A stretch of 64,000 nucleotides of DNA, from contig OY294069.1 in NCBI GenBank assembly GCA_958510875.1, forward strand, positions 181,829,112-181,893,111, given 5' to 3'. This DNA is from Endomychus coccineus (taxonomy: Eukaryota; Arthropoda; Insecta; Coleoptera; Endomychidae). The position numbers and the translations under genes were made by a program. This document shows positions 1-9,760 of this stretch, piece by piece (position 1 is the stretch's first letter; the number at the start of each line of letters is the position of its first letter). The notes beneath the pieces were generated by a model. It saw only the letters and a list, made by a program, of their open reading frames with translations. It was not told the DNA's origin and made no database searches.

Positions 1-1077
1 CTTGACAAAGGTTTTTACCTTGTCTTTTCCTTTAAAGCTACAATCTATTTACTTAACCATAACATAAGACTTGATATAATTTCCATTTGAGGAGGAAAGT
101 TTCTCCCTTGAGAATAGATATTTAAGTAGGTTCAGTAAGTTCAGCTAGATCAGTTAGCTTTTAGTCCGTATGAGTTAGTATTAGAAAGTATCATGTAGTG
201 AACCTTAAAACCATACATCACAATTCGTGTCCAGTGTTGTGATTCCAACCATCTGCCCTCCTAAGTTCCATCGAAAACTTCTACCATAAGCCAACACCGA
301 ACCTGTTATCTGAGTAGACATGGCGTTCCTTGTAAGCCAAAGAAGGAACCATTGTTCAGATATTATAGGGAGACACTGCTAGTGCTTTCATCAGTTATTA
401 TACTGATACTGTGACGATTGGGTCGTTATATGTTGAAAATAGCACACTTCCATTTTAATATTATGAGACTACACGGTGTTGCCGGTTTTACCTCCATTCT
501 TGGCTAGTAGTCAAAGTCGACTATGACTTACCCCTTGATATATATCCGGACTGATTTATTCTCTTCGTTAGCGTGAATATCCATTACAAAGAAGAATGAA
601 GGCTAATCAATCAAAGAGTGGCAGGTTCCTTTCAACGAATTGCAGTTAGAATTAATGCCGCTCGCAACGATCCTAGCGGGTTTAACTAGGATATATTAAC
701 AATTTCCCTAACAATGACATAATTAATGCGATTTGTCCGCCGGTCAGATTTCCTGGCCATATCCTAATGGACTAAACTTGTTCTCTTCGCATAATCGATT
801 AACCGGAACTTGAAACACTGTATCCGGGTACTACCTCCCGGGATTCACGGGAAACAAATAGTTGCGTTCACGCGTGGGCTCGACGGATGATTCGTCATTA
901 TTAGGACATATCCGTCTTTATAGACTCTGCGTTTCAAAATGTCGGCTTTAGTGTGTGTGTGAACACGATTCAACACAAGTTTTAGGAAAAAAAATCGATA
1001 GTAGAAGCCGTTACTTTATGATAATTTACCATTATGATTAAGTGAAAGAATAATTATTTTGTTTTTATGGCAATTTC

Positions 1078-1099
1078 AGTAATAATAATAATAATAATA
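1078..1099. repeat. (TAA)n microsatellite
   Basis: About seven uninterrupted ATA/TAA units are visible directly. No neighbouring retroelement tail could be recognised. Confidence 0.9.
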
Positions 1100-1521
1100 C
1101 AGGAATATTAATATTAAAAACACTCATACGTGTGTGAATGCAATGATATATCGCGAAAATTGTTGAGATACGAGTTAAGTTGAGAATAGCTGTTCGACTA
1201 TAATTTACGACTTTCGTAAATAATCTGAATTGTTGGAAAGGTCGGTAAATTCCACTCTTCTTGATAAATGCGAGGGTGGCGCTTGAGTGTACGTGCAAAA
1301 TAAATCGAGAAAGTCCCCGAACTGTAATGCGTGATTGTAATCTATTAATTAAAATTGTCAAAAGGACGACTAATGATGTACCAGACAGTTTCTATTTCGG
1401 GAAACCAGTGTTATTGTTGAGTGTTTATTGTGCTTCGCGTTTAGAAATGTGGATTCTACTAGCGTTCTATTTCACTGACAAATTATACACGATCTCGATA
1501 TTAAGCCGTTGGCTTTTAGAA

Positions 1522-1550
1522 TATACGAGGGTAGCGCTGAAAATTCCTCG
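1522..1550. repeat. Dispersed short repeat, copy 1
   Basis: The block cgagggtagcgctgaaaat followed by tcc matches 10829-10850 in the same orientation with about one difference. A weaker partial match (cgagggtggcgctt) lies at 1270. A TA followed by cgaggg is a common form for the end of a mariner-type element, but no transposase lies nearby, so this identity is only a guess. Confidence 0.4.
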
Positions 1551-2725
1551 CCTGACTATGGCAGAAACGGCGTAGACATAATTATATTGTATTTTCCAAG
1601 AATACACTCCAATCAATAGATGCATAGTTCTCTAAACTTACTCCATTCATGATGGTTAATGCAGGAAATATATGGGCCAATGGAATCTCATCTTTCTCGT
1701 CGAAAATGTCCTCATTTTCAATACCGTCCGAAAATCCCGCCTATGTAAAAGATTTTGAAATTGAAATAGGATAATAATTTTCACAGGCTGTCGGTATCCT
1801 TACTAAAGCACTAGTTAAGTTCACATTTATTTCTGCTATTTCGTAAGAATTTTCGCTGATGGTGAAAGTTAGAAGTATTCTCAACATATGTTTCATATAT
1901 GCTACCTTGAAACTACGAATAATCCCTTGGTCTAGTACATAGTTGACAGTGTGAAGTAATCTCACCAAGATAATGAAGAATATTTTAGTATTAACTTTAT
2001 TACTAATATTATGAAATTACTAATAAAAATAATATAAGAATTAAACCTAAAGTTAAATAAAATTATCCAGAGAAACTGAATTAACTGAACTAGAAAAATG
2101 AAACTAAGATTATCGAAATGATTTCTCCAACCAGGATGAACCTAGGGGATCGAAAAGCAATGAACTGATTGGCTTGAACTCGAATAAAAACTAGAAGGAA
2201 TCACTTTGATTAAAAATCTGAAGTTTTGATGTCAGCATAACCAGCCTTCTTACTAAAAAGACACTGAATAAACTATTAAATTGAATCAATTGAAAACGAT
2301 AAAGAGCCACGTGATTCAAGTTAGAAAATATAACTGAACGTTTTTGGCTTTTCTTTTGTTATTTATAATGCTTCCTTTCTCTCAAAAACCAGTCTACAAC
2401 TAGGGGAAAGATCCCCGAATGGTTTAGCCAATAACTTTACTTATAGTGATCCTGCATTTTATTTTGTACCAATACTTCTAGTAACTGTGGAAGAATGATC
2501 AAACCAATAAGCAATAAGATAGTTAGTTATTAATTATTTCCCTCTCTTGAGGCCTCCAATTTAGAATGTTTTCGGGTGGGAATTCCAAACCCATCTGTCA
2601 TTTTCTGAATATTACTTAATGATTTCCTCCTTTACTAATTATAATATAATAAGATTCTTGACCCAGTATGAATTATATAAAAAATTCTCGGGAATTAGGT
2701 CACATTAACACTCTGTTATAAATGT

Positions 2726-2770
2726 TCGTCTTTACGTACGTTTCGGTCTCACGACCATCATCAGAAGACT
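2726..2770 (-). ncRNA. Hammerhead-ribozyme-like motif in PLE copy 1
   Basis: Read on the minus strand, the order is GUCUU, CUGAUGA, U, GGUC-GUGA-GACC, GAAA, CGUACGU, A, AAGAC. GUCUU and AAGAC pair as helix I, GGUC/GACC form helix II with a GUGA loop, and the minimal helix III (CG-UA-CG plus the A-U pair) ends in UA, the expected UH cleavage site. PLEs are known to carry hammerhead motifs of this short-helix-III type. One oddity is a single U between CUGAUGA and helix II. It lies on the PLE sense strand, downstream of the endonuclease. Activity is not shown. Confidence 0.65.
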
Positions 2771-3150
2771 TATTTTGTTAAAAAGGGGTTAACTAAAACT
2801 AATTAGCACAAGCGTCCATATCGCACAATTTTCAATCAAAAAGCTCACGCCGTCGAAACGAACAGAACCACGAATAATCGAAAATTGTATCGTTAATATT
2901 AAAGTATAGATTTTTTTGTAACAAGAAACCACTGTTAAGTAATATTCTCATAATGTACAAACGCATATTGCTATGGTCTCAAAGCAACTGGAGTTCGAAG
3001 CTATTTGTTTGTAATAACTCGACCCAGATGTAGATTTATGACGTACTTGAAAAGGTTTTAGACCTGCATTGGAATTTAGTTTACTTTAAGTGTTCTTCCT
3101 AAAATATGCTTTTAACATTATAAAGACGTATGTAGGAATTTGCAAGAGTT

Positions 3151-3827
3151 TTAATCAATCAAGTTAGTATAAATCTGACTCAATCCCTGAATATCATTCC
3201 TATGATTTACAGAATTTGAATCCCTTTTTATGTGAATCATCTCCAGAATAGATCTTTTATAATAATTGGTTTCTTTAGTTAAAATATTAACATTTTTGTA
3301 ATCAAATTGATGGTTATAATCAAAAAAGTGCTTAGCAAGGGCGGTGGAATTTTCTAAGTTATTATTTCTTGTGCTATACTTATGGCCGTACATTCTTTTT
3401 TGTAAATATTGTTTAGAGATTCCAGTATGAGTTCCATCACAATCTAAACAATTCAATTTATATACTGTGTGGGTTTGTTCATCTTTAGGTATTACAGGTT
3501 TTAGATTTGAGAAATATTTCCCAACACAGTTAGTAGGTTTATGCGCAACATTTATATCGTACTTTTTCAAACATTTCTCAATTTTTTCTGAGGTCTCCGG
3601 AATGTATGGTGAAGTTATATAATTGTCTGTATTACCTGTTATGTTATTTTTATAAGAAGAACCATTATAGATTTTGTTTATTTTCTCTTTAATGATAGGA
3701 TTGTAGAAAGTTTTTGGGTAGCCATTCATTTCCAATGCATTACGAACAATTTTTAAATTTTTGGGACGGTCCTCTGCGTGGGATAATTTTACCGCGCGGT
3801 CTGTGAGGCTGTCTATGACACTTTTTT
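3151..3827 (-). pseudogene. PLE GIY-YIG-type endonuclease domain
   Basis: This is the C-terminal part of the PLE polyprotein, in a different frame from the reverse transcriptase because of the upstream shift. The motif VYKLNCLDCDGTHTGIS corresponds to the GIY/YIG strand pair with its characteristic Cys pair. KRMYGHK and ALAKHFFDYNHQFDY follow, matching the helix and His-rich part seen in Penelope endonucleases, and ILEMIHI resembles the late acidic motif. The enzyme would nick target DNA to prime reverse transcription. Copy 2 (9185-9604) encodes nearly the same residues. The in-frame Met at 3735 is internal, not a real start. Confidence 0.88.
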
Positions 3828-4487
3828 TTATAACAAGCTGGTGTTGAAATGAAGATAACGTTGAGACCAGACTTCTTTAGTAAACCAAGAAGTTTTTATT
3901 TTTCCATCTGCATCATGCCTAATGGTCATATCTAGGAAATTTATGTTTTTGTTTAATTCTATTTCACAAGTGAATTGAAGTTTACAGTGGAAATTGTTAA
4001 ATTTATCAATTACATATTGAATTTTATCGTTGGGAACACACATAAGGCAATCATCTACATACCGTTTAAAGAATACAGGCTGAAAATCTAATGAACTTAT
4101 ATCAGATTCCTCTAAGCATTCCATAACGAGGTTAGCAATGGTAGATGAAATAGGAGATCTCATTGCTGTGCCGAAAATTTGTCCAAAATATTGCTCACCG
4201 TACTGAAAATAAGTGCATTCTAAACAAAACTTTACCGCATTTATAAAATCCGATTGATCAAGAGGTGTGTGGTTTTTAATCTCTGGCCAACGTTTTTTGA
4301 TGCAATTTAATGCCAAAACGACAGGTATATTTGTAAATAAAGAAACAACATCCAAGGAAATTAGTTGATGGTTTACTGGTACGGATTGATTTTTTATCAA
4401 TTCATCAAAATGCCATGAGTCTTTCACATAAAATTCATTTTTTCCTATTATATTATTATTATTACTAATTATTTCAACTATAATCAA
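3828..4487 (-). pseudogene. PLE reverse transcriptase fragment
   Basis: The frame encodes about 219 residues of a Penelope-type reverse transcriptase. Visible motifs in order are LDVVSLFTNIPV (residues 45-56, the motif A region), SPISSTIANLVMECLEES (about 111-128), KRYVDDC (the catalytic YVDD, bases 4050-4061) and INFLDMTI. DVVSLFTN followed by YVDD is characteristic of PLE rather than LINE or LTR enzymes. The N-terminal part is absent. The frame ends at a stop, but the neighbouring frame continues without loss of sense (QLVIKKSVIDSLTDRAVKL) into the endonuclease, so a one-base shift near 3845-3850 splits what was a single ORF. Confidence 0.9.
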
Positions 4488-4780
4488 AACTATATTTAAT
4501 TATAATTTTGATAATTAGATACAACGTTACGTGTCGATTCACGGGTGATACACTTTCATTAATTGTGAAATGTATGAAAGAAAAACTTAAACAAATACTT
4601 AAATGGATAAATGAACACTTATTTTGGTACAACCAATAAAACAAAAAACGAGAATAAAAAAGAAAAAATGATATAAAGAAATACAGAGATAATACTTCCT
4701 TTGGAAAGCATCAAGTAACTGTTCGGAAAGTAACAAATAATAATTATAATTACAGCTCTGTATCTGCTATGTGCAAAACT

Positions 4781-6430
4781 TTATGGATCATCTGTTATAA
4801 TAGATGTCAAGTACTCAGAAACACTGTAAAATACATGCTCCCGTAAAAGTTCATGAGCTCCCTTTTTAAACTGTTTTAAGTTAGCATTATCTTTCAGCGA
4901 CTGCGGAAGTTCGTTGAACATCTTTATGGCCATATATCGGGGACTTTCTTCATACAGGGACATCTTATGCTGAGGTATCAACAGCTCTGCTTGGCCTTTA
5001 GTAAGATAAGTATGATTGAAATCATTGTGGGCAAAAGCACCAACATTTATTTTGACATATATCAAAAGTGGCTTCATATATATACATGGAAGGGGTAGTA
5101 ATTGTAATTGTCAGAAGATGTTTCTACATGAGGTTCTTTTATTTACTCCCACCATAATTCTTACTGCAAGCTCCTGCATTATGAGGACTCGGTCCGACTT
5201 AGATGCAGATCTTCAGAATATGATGCCATAAGAACATCATGAATGGAACTGTGCATAATTTTATAGGAAGTTTAGGATGGAATCAATAAAGTCTGAGTTC
5301 ACAAATAACACTATATTAATATTAGGTAATTTAACAAACAAATAACTATTACTTCTTAACAACTTAATAACGTCTTTCGTCTTCTTATTCAACTTCCAAC
5401 TTCTTCACTTCTAACTGACCCTCTCTTCTCCGTCACTCGTCTGTTGTCTCTCTCACTCTCCTAGGTGGTATTGTTGGTTGCGGATACGATGCCTACTAAT
5501 TTCCTACAATATAGAATAGGAGTATACATCTACTCGTAAGACTATGCAAAATCCTCAAAGCATAGCGCATAGTTGATAATTTGCTACATAGGATGTCAAT
5601 GTGAGCATCCCAGTTCGAAGCGTTATCTATACATAGCCCCAGGAAATGTACCATCTGAACTTGCCTCAAAGAATGTCCGACAACTTTTAAGAGGCAACTC
5701 TCATTGTAGTTTATTGCGCAAGGTGTAAAATAAACGAATACTGTTTTTGAGGTATTCAGAATGAGTTGATTCGCAGCAAACCATTCTACGCAGGTATTCA
5801 GACTGTTTTGGTTATTTTTCACCAACACGCGTATGTCAGATGCGGTGCTTAATATCGAATTATCATCCGCAAACATCGTTAGAATCCCTTGCTTCAGTAC
5901 CATTGGCAAATCATTAGAAAATAACAAGAAAAAGAGGGGTCCAAGTACAGACCCTTGAGGTACACCATTCACAACCTTCAAACGGTTAGATTTCATACCA
6001 TCAGTATCAACAACCTGATAACGATCCACTCATACAACTTCTCCTCAAATCCATATCCAGACAATTTAGCAAGGAGTCGATTGTGATGAACAAGATCAAG
6101 TGCCTTGCTTAGATTCATGAACACTCTACAGCTTTTTTCATTACCATCTAGTTTCTCATATAACTTTTCCATAAAATTCATTATGGCGGACTGCGTAGAT
6201 CTATTTTTCCGAAAACCTTGTTGAAAACATGACATTATTTCATAGCGATTTATGAAGGTTAAGATTCTAGAAGCTACAATTTTTTATAGTATCTTGGACA
6301 AAGTAGATAACAGAGAGATAGAAAGGGAAATTTTTAACTTGTTTCATACTTCACTTTTTGAATAATGGTATGACTTTTGCCGTGTTTTCAAAACATCTGG
6401 AAAAATCCCTACACGCATGGATAAATTTAC
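4781..6430 (-). mobile_element. Degenerate LINE reverse transcriptase with C-terminal tail
   Basis: The minus strand reads through most of a non-LTR retrotransposon ORF2. In order: FPDVLK and AKVIPLFKK near 6350-6420; QQGFRKNRSTQSAI with FMNLSKALDLVHHN (6000-6235, motif A decayed); GVPQGSVLGPLFFLLFSNDL; FADD; FLGLCIDNASNWDAHID; then YGIIF-stop, AVRIM, SCRNIF, LPLPCIY and a tail PQHKMSLYEESPRYMAIKMF ending near 4781. The design suits the Jockey/CR1-like group without RNase H. Frames change near 6000-6030, several Trp codons have become stops, and about 250 bp of foreign sequence interrupt it at 5262-5508. No endonuclease or ORF1 remains upstream. Confidence 0.9.
5262..5508 (-). mobile_element. 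Probable solo LTR inserted in the LINE
   Basis: The LINE reading on the minus strand breaks at about 5508 and resumes at 5262, leaving 247 bp of unrelated sequence. The insert starts TGTAGGAA and ends TTCCTATA on the minus strand, a near-perfect short inverted repeat like the TG...CA ends of an LTR with one mutated base. A long CT/GA-rich tract fits an LTR body. No internal LTR-element genes are present and I see no clean five-base target duplication. A SINE or MITE insertion remains possible. Confidence 0.45.
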
Positions 6431-7559
6431 CTGATAAGTAGATGGTTTAAAATTAAAATTATCATGAATTAGTCAAGCTAGTCGATTTGTTTCCCGTCCT
6501 GTAATGGATTTCCTCTACATCTAATTTTTCTCTGAAACTGAAACTTGTGAGAAATTATTGAAACCTTGATCTGATATGATATATCACCCTCTTTGGAGCG
6601 AGTGTGAACTAATTTATGTTTATTTTAGAAATTATTTCACTATTACTCACGCTAAAACAGTTACTGATATAAAACTGTTTTAAACTCTTATTACAGTACG
6701 AATAGATTGGAGAATAGCAAGGAATTATTCAAATATATTTTCTTTTGCGCCCTACAAATGTTTATCGTGATAGAAGTAAAGGAGAATTTCTATTTCGGTT
6801 GAACACACATTATTAATGGAGAAAATTTCTATACTCCATCTGCCACACATATGTCTCACGCCAATTTCGGAACGAATAACCAATCGAAATGTTTCTCCAA
6901 TATAAAACGCTCGAATGACCCCAATACCCGATGACACACTGACGTTCGTGGCTTGGCGATAAAATGTCCTGAACAGGGTTAAACTAAGCGCATCTCGTTT
7001 ATACCGATTCACTCACTCTTCACACCCTCGAACCGTCAGATCTGGCGCCGAGGAATTCGCGTTAAAATAAATTTCGTCGCAATCTTGCACGCACAATTTC
7101 TCGTCATAAGAACCTCTCGAAAAAGCTCGTGCCGTGCGGCAATGTCAAGAGATTTCGTAGCTGTCTCTGGATGAAATCTCGTGCTGAATAGTGCAGCCTA
7201 CTCGTCGTATAAAAGAAGTTATTCACGGAAGGTACAATATTGCGAATAAGGTCTCACTGAATCCAGTTACTGAGGTAAATGCATAAAAGAGCGAGATGAT
7301 AAGGGAACCCTCAGATAGCTTGATTACTGCTTCTCAAAGCACTACAGAAACCAACATTACGCTGCTTCCGATGAAAACTTCTTATTCGTGTAACTAAAGA
7401 TTGAACATCTTTGAGAGTTTTCAATGACTATTTTCATCGAAGCTATGTTGATTTAATCGTAAACTTGAGAAGGTGGAGTATTCATTGAAATCAGTTAAAT
7501 GTGAAGTAGTTTTAGCAATGAACCTCATAATATGATCGTTTCATTTCGTTGAAAAACTC
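6431..7559. other. No recognisable gene
   Basis: Mixed AT-rich sequence with a slightly more GC-rich block at 6800-7150. The 86-codon minus-strand frame at 6752-7012 has no motif I recognise. Confidence 0.5.
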
Positions 7560-8125
7560 CAAATGCTAAAAGTTGACCCAGGCAATTTGCTTCGAGGTCC
7601 AATCATTCTTTACCAATGTTCCCATTCCAGATACCCTTTCTATAATTTCTCAACTGTTACCAGGCAGAAACAATCCAATGGACTTATTACTGTTAATTAA
7701 GTTTTGTCTATCTTCCACATATCTTCTGTACGATGGCAAGTTTTACGAGCTCTGGAGCTGCCATGGGTTCATCACTTTCTCGAGTCATAGCTTATATCTT
7801 CATGGAGACTTTTGAGGAAGGAGCTATTGACTCATCTGTTTTCAAGCCGAAATGTTAGTTTAGATATGTAGACGACACCTCAATCATTTGAACTCATTAC
7901 ATCCCAATATCCTTTCCACTATGGAATTTAAATCAAATGGTTCACTCCTGTCCCCAGATTCATTAGTTAGTCGACAGACTGACGGTACTTCAGGACATTT
8001 TGTATATCGAAAATTCATTCACACGGATAGATACCTCAATGGGCTTTTATACCACCACCCTGCCCAAAAACAATCTGTCATAAACTCCTTGGTCCACAGA
8101 GCTGTCAACCCCAATCTTTAAAATC
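7560..8125 (+). mobile_element. Degenerate Penelope-like reverse transcriptase, second family
   Basis: The plus strand encodes SFFTNVPIPDTLSIISQLLP (motif A, with the catalytic Asp region changed to FEVQ), then LIKFCLSSTYLLYDGKFYE, a damaged AMGS-type motif, a separate-frame RYVDDTSI at about 7863-7890, and SLVSRQTDGTSGHFVYRK with HTDRYLNGLLYHHPAQKQSV. The run HTDRYL...HHPAQK...VINSLVHRA is highly characteristic of PLE enzymes. The residues differ from those of copies 1 and 2, so this is a different family. At least two frameshifts and stops make it non-functional. No endonuclease domain follows. Confidence 0.85.
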
Positions 8126-8209
8126 AGAATTAAAACAGCTTTCATCTCTCTTATTATCAATTAATTTCTCCCAATATTACATTCAAAAAGCCACATTTCG
8201 CCTATTCCA

Positions 8210-8640
8210 CTGCCATCTTCCATATATTGAAAACACAACGGATCAAATTTATAAAAGTCAACAATCATGATCATAATACAAGAACAAAAAATAACTACAT
8301 CTGCAATAAACTCAATTATACATATCTCCAGAAAAATGTACAGTATAGCATAATGAACATTTATAATAACATTCCCAAATCCTTGAAAAAATTACCATTG
8401 AATCATCTCAAAAACAATTTAAAATCTCTACTTATAAAACGAGCTCACAGAATGAATATTTTAAGTTATTTGAGCTATTCCTATTTCTAAGTATTCTAAG
8501 TCACTTTAGTGATATCTGTATGTATCGTTTCCATTTTAATGTACTGGACTACACATTTTAATCTGTTTAGCCACTGTTATTCCTATTGACGATGACAAAT
8601 GTATTGTAAATCATATTTATATAAAATTTCAAATTGACGT
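8210..8640 (+). mobile_element. LINE 3' tail (C-terminal fragment plus 3' UTR)
   Basis: An 87-codon frame at 8227-8490 has the signature NHDHNTRTKNNYI followed by IMNIYNNIPKSLKKLP and LKNNLKSLLI. This is the C-terminal end of non-LTR retrotransposon ORF2s (HNTR-x-K ... G-x-x-x-YN-x-LP ... FK-x-x-L). About 150 bp of 3' UTR follow, containing gacgatgacaaatgtattgt. The upstream reverse transcriptase is missing and the sequence abuts PLE remains. Confidence 0.7.
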
Positions 8641-8670
8641 GCTCTACATCTCTCTGAGAGGTATTCTTCC

Positions 8671-8682
8671 ATATATGTTTAT
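8671..8682. repeat. Left target-site duplication of PLE copy 2
   Basis: The 12-base string atatatgtttat lies directly outside the left inverted end of PLE copy 2 and is repeated exactly at 9749-9760 outside the right end. PLE insertions make target duplications of variable length, so this is a good boundary marker. Confidence 0.7.
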
Positions 8683-8719
8683 TATATATAAAAATTCTCG
8701 GGAAATAAGTCACAATAAC
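8683..8719 (+). repeat. Left inverted end of PLE copy 2
   Basis: Contains ttctcgggaaata and cacaataac. Its reverse complement is found at 9685-9721 with a single aag/agg difference. Confidence 0.85.
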
Positions 8720-8736
8720 ACTTTGTTTTAACTATT

Positions 8737-8780
8737 CGTCTTTACGTACGTTTCGGTCTCACGACCATCATCAGAAGACT
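8737..8780 (-). ncRNA. Hammerhead-ribozyme-like motif in PLE copy 2
   Basis: Identical in core to the copy 1 motif: GUCUU/AAGAC as helix I, CUGAUGA, an extra U, GGUC-GUGA-GACC, GAAA, CGUACGU and a UA cleavage step. Conservation of every helix between the two copies, while nearby UTR has drifted, supports a structured RNA. It lies on the sense strand of the element. Confidence 0.65.
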
Positions 8781-9184
8781 CACTATGTCTAAAAAGGGGG
8801 TTTATTAAAACTAATTATAGCACAAGCGTCCAAATCGCACAATTAAACTTCAATTAAAAGAGCCCACGCCGTCGAAACGAACAGAACCACGAATAATCGA
8901 ATTGTATCGTCAGAATTAATGTATAAAAAATTATTTTTTTGTAGTAAGAATCCGCTATTCAGTAATATTATTAAAATATATGAGTGCATATTGATTGGTA
9001 TTCTCACAACAAATGAGAAGAACGAAGTTATTTGTCAAGTATCTACTTTCGAAACCAGATGTGTAGGATTTATGACAAGGCCCTTAAGAACGGTTTCAGG
9101 CCTGTACTGGGAAATAACTATTACGAATTCTTCCTAAAAACATTTTCTACACTTATAAAGACGTATGTAAGAATTTGCAAGAGA

Positions 9185-9604
9185 TTATTTAATCAAATTA
9201 GTATAAATATGACTTAGATTTTGTGTGTCTACCCTATGATTTACAGATTTGGGGTCCCGTTTTATGTGAATCATCTCCAGGATAGATCTTTTATAATAAT
9301 TGGTTTCCTTAGTTAAGATATTAACATTTTTGTAATCAAATTGATGGTTATAATCAAAGCAATGCTTAGCAAGGGCGGTGGAATTTTCTAAGTTGTTATT
9401 TCTTGTGCTATATTTATGGCCGTACATTCTTTTTTGTAAATATTGTTTAGAGATTCCAGTATAGGTTCCATCACAATCTAAACAATTCAATTTATACACT
9501 GTGTGGGTTTGTTTATCTTTGGGTATTAACGGTTTTAGATTTGAGAAATATTTCCCAACACAGTTAGTAGGTTTATGCGCAACATTTATATCATACTTTT
9601 TCAA
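9185..9604 (-). pseudogene. PLE endonuclease domain, copy 2
   Basis: 139 codons, nearly identical to the copy 1 endonuclease: KYDINVAHKPTNCVGKYFSN, LNCLDCDGTYTGIS and KRMYGHK, then AKHCFDYNHQFDY. THTGIS of copy 1 reads TYTGIS here, closer to the GIY-YIG consensus. Residues upstream of the first Met remain readable to about 9684, where the element jumps to its inverted end. Without a reverse transcriptase this copy cannot move itself. Confidence 0.88.
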
Positions 9605-9684
9605 ACATTTTTTGATTTTCTCTGAGGTCTCCGGAATATAAGGTAGAGTTATAAAATTGTCTGTATTACCTTTTATGTTATTTT

Positions 9685-9721
9685 GTTATTGTGACCTATT
9701 TCCCGAGAATTTTTATATATA
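9685..9721 (-). repeat. Right inverted end of PLE copy 2
   Basis: Begins gttattgtgacctatttccc and continues with gagaattttt. It is the inverse of 8683-8719. The following block to 9748 matches the outer left end of copy 1 in inverse orientation. Confidence 0.85.
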
Positions 9722-9748
9722 ATTCATACTGGGTCAAGAATCTTATTA

Positions 9749-9760
9749 ATATATGTTTAT
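9749..9760. repeat. Right target-site duplication of PLE copy 2
   Basis: Exact second copy of atatatgtttat (see 8671-8682). Confidence 0.7.

Larger units (their letters stand above)
1..2647. other. Gene-free AT-rich stretch
   Basis: No frame shows a motif I recognise. The two open frames near 1065-1575 lie on opposite strands over the same bases and carry no domain. A short (TAA)n microsatellite lies near 1080. A block at 1525-1548 containing gtagcgctgaaaattcc recurs near 10831-10850, so part of this stretch is probably an old mobile-element end. Confidence 0.6.
2648..4490 (-). mobile_element. Penelope-like element, copy 1 (5'-truncated)
   Basis: On the minus strand this element reads reverse transcriptase, then GIY-YIG-type endonuclease, then a 3' region with a hammerhead-like motif. 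That is the order of endonuclease-bearing Penelope-like elements (PLEs). The 3' region from about 2648 to 3150 matches copy 2 (8683-9185) closely, including the block ttctcggga and the ribozyme motif. The 5' side stops near 4490 in AT-rich DNA without the inverted end that copy 2 shows, so the N-terminal part and 5' terminus are missing. The coding frames are broken by a shift near 3845, so the copy is dead. Confidence 0.9.
8683..9748 (-). mobile_element. Penelope-like element, copy 2 (short, deleted, with both ends)
   Basis: A 1.07-kb copy of the same family as 2648-4490. Its sides are a 37-bp inverted repeat (8683-8719 and 9685-9721, one mismatch by eye) and it is flanked by a 12-bp direct repeat. 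On the minus strand it carries only the endonuclease part (9185-9604) and the hammerhead-like 3' region. The reverse transcriptase is gone: the coding sequence breaks off near 9684 and passes straight into the inverted end. The outer block gacccagtatgaatt (9722-9736) matches 2660-2674 of copy 1 in inverse orientation. Confidence 0.85.

Noticed and set aside
1065..1575. Overlapping frames of about 100 codons on both strands
   Set aside because: No domain, low-complexity TAA run inside one of them, and the two contradict each other.
6752..7012. 86-codon minus-strand frame in a slightly GC-richer block
   Set aside because: No recognisable domain and no neighbouring element to support it.
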